This document shows, piece by piece, positions 6,140-8,396 of a stretch of 8,396 nt of DNA. Within the stretch, counting starts at the first letter, position 1; each line of letters opens with the position of its first letter. The notes below the pieces were generated by a model. That model was not told the origin of the DNA. It ran no database searches and saw only the letters and a list, made by a program, of their open reading frames with translations. The position numbers were made by a program, and so were the translations under genes. Source of the DNA: Planctomycetaceae bacterium (lineage in GTDB: Bacteria > Planctomycetota > Planctomycetia > Planctomycetales > Planctomycetaceae); contig CANHVD010000228.1 in NCBI GenBank assembly GCA_947463775.1, forward strand, positions 1-8,396. The letters run 5' to 3'.

Positions 6140-7513
6140 ATGCAAGGAAGACTCTGTACCGGCCCGCTTCGGCGGCGCGAGTTCATGCGCATCGGGACGT
6201 TGGCTCTTGGTGGGCTGACTTTGCCCCAACTGCTCGCCCGACGTGCTCAGGCAGGGGCTGCGGTTGAACCCGATACCAGTGTGATTCTATTCTGGATGTG
6301 GGGCGGGCCGAGTCAGTTCGAAACCTGGGACATGAAGCCGGATGCTCCGGCGGAGATTCGAGGACCACTCAAGCCGATTCCAACCGTCGTCCCCGGAATG
6401 GATATTTGCGAATACATGCCGAAGCAGGCACAGCGCGCAGATCGCTTTTCGTTGATTCGTTCTCTGCATCATGAGATGTCTGCTCACAATGATGGCAGCA
6501 TTGAAGTCCTGACGGGAAAGACTCCCAGCGTTCCCGATCCGACGTCGCAAGCCAGATCAGAGCATCCGGACTTTGGCATGATCGCAGCCTGGCGACGTGG
6601 CCTGCGGTCCGACGGGATTCCTCAGTATGTGGGATTGCAGAAAGCGCCCTTCATGACGAACCCCGGTTATCTGGGAGTGAGTCACCGAGCATTTGAAACG
6701 GGCGATCCATCGGTTACCAATTTTTCTCCGGGCAATCTGACGCTCGCGACCGGGATCGACAACAGCCGTCTGGATCATCGGCGATCTTTGGTGAATCAGT
6801 TTGACCGTATGCGCACGGACATCGATTGCCTTGAATCTCTGGGAGGAGTTGATCGGTTTCGTTCAGCGGCGTTCACGATGCTGACCAGCAATCGCGTGGT
6901 TGACGCGTTTGATATTTCCAAAGAGTCAACGGAGACTCGTGATCGTTATGGGCGACATCGCTGGGGGCAGAGTTGCTTGCTGGCCCGACGACTGGCTGAA
7001 GCTGGTTCTGCTGTCATCAACATTGACGCAACCGCGCCGAATGATACGACAAAAAACTTCAGCTGGGATGATCATGCCGGCGCGTTTCATCTGGACTATG
7101 CTCAGCGAGAACGCCTGCCCCAGATGGACGAAGCGCTCTGTGCTCTGATCGATGATATTTATGATCGCGGGCTGGACAAGAAGGTATTGCTAATTGCCTG
7201 TGGAGAATTCGGGCGGACTCCGAATGTGACTCACGCACCAAAGAATTTTTCGGACCAGATCGGTCTTGGACGCGATCATTGGCCACACGCTTTCAGCGCT
7301 CTGATTTCGGGCGGTGGGCTCAGAATGGGTCAGGTCGTTGGCGAAACGAATGCACGCGGTGAACATCCAGTGCGTGATCGTGTGACGCCGCAGGATCTTC
7401 TGGCCACGGTTTATGCTCATCTGGGGATAGATTTTTCTCAGTCCGTGAAGGATTTGTCGGGCCGCCCGATTCCCATTTTGCCGCATGGATCACCAATTGC
7501 TCAGTTGCTGTAG
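6140..7513 (+). CDS. DUF1501 family protein, Tat-exported
   Basis: This complete 457-residue protein begins with a classic twin-arginine leader: RRREFMRIG (11-19), a hydrophobic stretch LALGGLTLPQLLA (21-33) and an ARRAQAGA region as possible cleavage zone. DUF1501 blocks follow in order: WMWGGPSQFETWDMKPDAP (52-70), IRSLHHEMSAHNDGS (106-120), FSWDDHAGAF (307-316), ACGEFGRTPN (353-362), GRDHWPHAFSALISGGGLRMG (377-397, in two parts DHW and GGG) and the C-terminal VRDRVTPQDLLATVYAHLGI (411-430). The fold is of the alkaline phosphatase/sulfatase type; metal binding is likely and the substrate unknown. The C-terminal RVTPQDLLAT...LGID...GRPIPIL resembles the end of other planctomycete members, where a target-site Asp/Gly loop closes the fold. 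No Shine-Dalgarno is seen before 6140, but this start keeps the whole leader; the next ATG (6185) would lose the RR pair. It is followed after 64 bp by the PSCyt gene, with no terminator between. Confidence 0.95.
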   Translation: MQGRLCTGPLRRREFMRIGTLALGGLTLPQLLARRAQAGAAVEPDTSVILFWMWGGPSQFETWDMKPDAPAEIRGPLKPIPTVVPGMDICEYMPKQAQRADRFSLIRSLHHEMSAHNDGSIEVLTGKTPSVPDPTSQARSEHPDFGMIAAWRRGLRSDGIPQYVGLQKAPFMTNPGYLGVSHRAFETGDPSVTNFSPGNLTLATGIDNSRLDHRRSLVNQFDRMRTDIDCLESLGGVDRFRSAAFTMLTSNRVVDAFDISKESTETRDRYGRHRWGQSCLLARRLAEAGSAVINIDATAPNDTTKNFSWDDHAGAFHLDYAQRERLPQMDEALCALIDDIYDRGLDKKVLLIACGEFGRTPNVTHAPKNFSDQIGLGRDHWPHAFSALISGGGLRMGQVVGETNARGEHPVRDRVTPQDLLATVYAHLGIDFSQSVKDLSGRPIPILPHGSPIAQLL

Positions 7514-7566
7514 ATGGGCTCAAAGTGTGCGAACTCTGGTTTGATTGCGCTGCGCTATTCTCCGAG

Positions 7567-7574
7567 AGGAGAGG
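7567..7574 (+). promoter_or_regulatory. Strong Shine-Dalgarno for the PSCyt gene
   Basis: AGGAGAGG (7567-7574) contains a perfect AGGAG (7567-7571) 6 nt before the ATG at 7578. It is the clearest ribosome binding site in the window and fixes the start. The upstream DUF1501 partner has none, so the two cistrons may be translated at different rates. Confidence 0.8.
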
Positions 7575-7577
7575 TCT

Positions 7578-8396
7578 ATGAAACTCACCGTTGTATTGCT
7601 GATACTTGCAGCCGGAATTCCCTGTTTTGCTGATGACGCCGCTGTCGACTACACGCGGGATGTGAAGCCGATCTTGCATGAGCGATGCTATTCGTGTCAC
7701 GGAGCATTGAAGCAGGAAGGCGGACTGCGACTTGATACTGCGGAACTGGCCAGGAAAGGCGGCGACAACGGGGCTGCTGTTATCGCGAAAGATCTTGTCG
7801 GCAGTCCGATGATCTCGCGAATTACGGCGACCAATGAAAGTTTGCGCATGCCGCCGGAAGGGAAACCTCTGACTCCAGAGCAGATTGCTTTGATCACTCG
7901 CTGGATCGAATCAGGCGCCGAGTCACCAGCAAATGAAAAATCCGAAGAGGATCCTCTCCAGCACTGGGCCTACAAGAAGCCAGTTCGACCAGAATTGCCC
8001 GTTGTCGCAGGGAACCAGTCATCGAATCCGATTGATGCCTTCATTGCCGCGCAGCGAGAGACGAGGGGTGTTGTTCCGATGCCCCGCACGGACAAAGCGA
8101 CTCTACTGCGGCGAGTTTATCTGGACTTGATTGGTGTGCCTCCATCCGCGGAAGAACTGCACGCATTTTTAAAGGATGAATCTCCGCAGGCTTATGAGAA
8201 CGTCGTGGATAAACTGCTGTCTTCACCTCAGCACGGTGAACGCTGGGGACGACATTGGATGGACGTCTGGCGCTATAGCGATTGGTATGGCCGACGTTCC
8301 GTGCCGGATGTCATGAACAGTTATCCCATGGTCTGGCGCTGGCGAGACTGGATTGTTCGATCGATCAATGAGGACAAGCCGTATGACCAGATGATC
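7578..8396 (+). CDS. PSCyt1/PSCyt2 (DUF1549) cytochrome-domain protein, C-terminus beyond window
   Basis: The frame is open to the right edge: 273 codons with no stop. Residues 1-18 are a Sec signal peptide (MKLTVVLLILAAGIPCFA, then DD). A planctomycete-type cytochrome c domain (PSCyt1) spans about 24-115: YTRDVKPILHERC leads to the haem site C37-Y-S-C40-H41, and Met91 in RMPPEGKPLTPEQ is the likely second axial ligand. The linker HWAYKKPVRPELP (129-141) is typical of the family. The PSCyt2/DUF1549 domain starts near 150 (NPIDAFI) and includes RRVYLDLIGVPPSAEE (178-193), LLSSPQHGERWGRHWMDVWR (213-232) and the beginning of a W-rich segment. Full-length relatives usually continue into a C-terminal PSD1 (DUF1553) domain, which would lie outside. 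It probably acts in the periplasm with the DUF1501 protein, possibly in an electron-transfer or oxidative step, but the reaction is unknown. Confidence 0.95.
   Translation, partial: MKLTVVLLILAAGIPCFADDAAVDYTRDVKPILHERCYSCHGALKQEGGLRLDTAELARKGGDNGAAVIAKDLVGSPMISRITATNESLRMPPEGKPLTPEQIALITRWIESGAESPANEKSEEDPLQHWAYKKPVRPELPVVAGNQSSNPIDAFIAAQRETRGVVPMPRTDKATLLRRVYLDLIGVPPSAEELHAFLKDESPQAYENVVDKLLSSPQHGERWGRHWMDVWRYSDWYGRRSVPDVMNSYPMVWRWRDWIVRSINEDKPYDQMI

Noticed and set aside
7578..7630. Lipoprotein signal in the PSCyt protein (Cys16)
   Set aside because: The residues before Cys16 (AGIP) do not fit a lipobox, while AxA-like FADD just after fits ordinary signal peptidase cleavage.

Overview
The window looks like a chromosomal segment from a planctomycete (phylum Planctomycetota). 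The main reason is gene content. It has two DUF1501 proteins with twin-arginine-type leaders. It also has the start of a PSCyt1/PSCyt2 (DUF1549-type) cytochrome-domain protein, a pairing that is greatly expanded in that phylum, and an apparently lineage-restricted secreted or anchored protein with a long disordered tail. Base composition is moderate, by eye in the mid-50s % GC. I cannot assign a genus. I see no tRNA, rRNA, CRISPR array, insertion sequence or phage gene.

Layout from left to right. (1) The 5' 406 codons of a DUF1501 gene on the minus strand (1-1220), running off the left edge. (2) A 590-bp gap with no convincing gene (1221-1810). (3) A plus-strand major facilitator superfamily transporter (1811-3301) with an unusual Lys-rich insert between its two halves. 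(4) A convergent junction (3302-3449) with two strong stem-loops, the first followed by a T tract. (5) An M42-family metallo-aminopeptidase on the minus strand (3450-4496). (6) Upstream of it on the same strand, an uncharacterised membrane-anchored protein with a low-complexity tail (4589-5689). (7) A 450-bp divergent intergenic region (5690-6139) holding a three-tier nested inverted repeat and a row of GCGG boxes in helical phase. (8) A complete DUF1501 gene on the plus strand (6140-7513), followed after 64 bp by (9) a PSCyt1/PSCyt2 gene with a strong Shine-Dalgarno (7578 to the right edge), very likely in one operon.

The DUF1501 and PSCyt genes probably act together in the periplasm, or the equivalent compartment: one is a predicted Tat-exported protein of alkaline-phosphatase-like fold, the other a haem-c-binding exported protein. 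Their biochemical role is not established. The M42 peptidase is a cytoplasmic housekeeping-type peptide-trimming enzyme. The transporter's substrate cannot be read from sequence. Nothing here is clearly a new multi-gene system. The most promising unexplained items are the anchored disordered protein and the structured divergent promoter region upstream of it.
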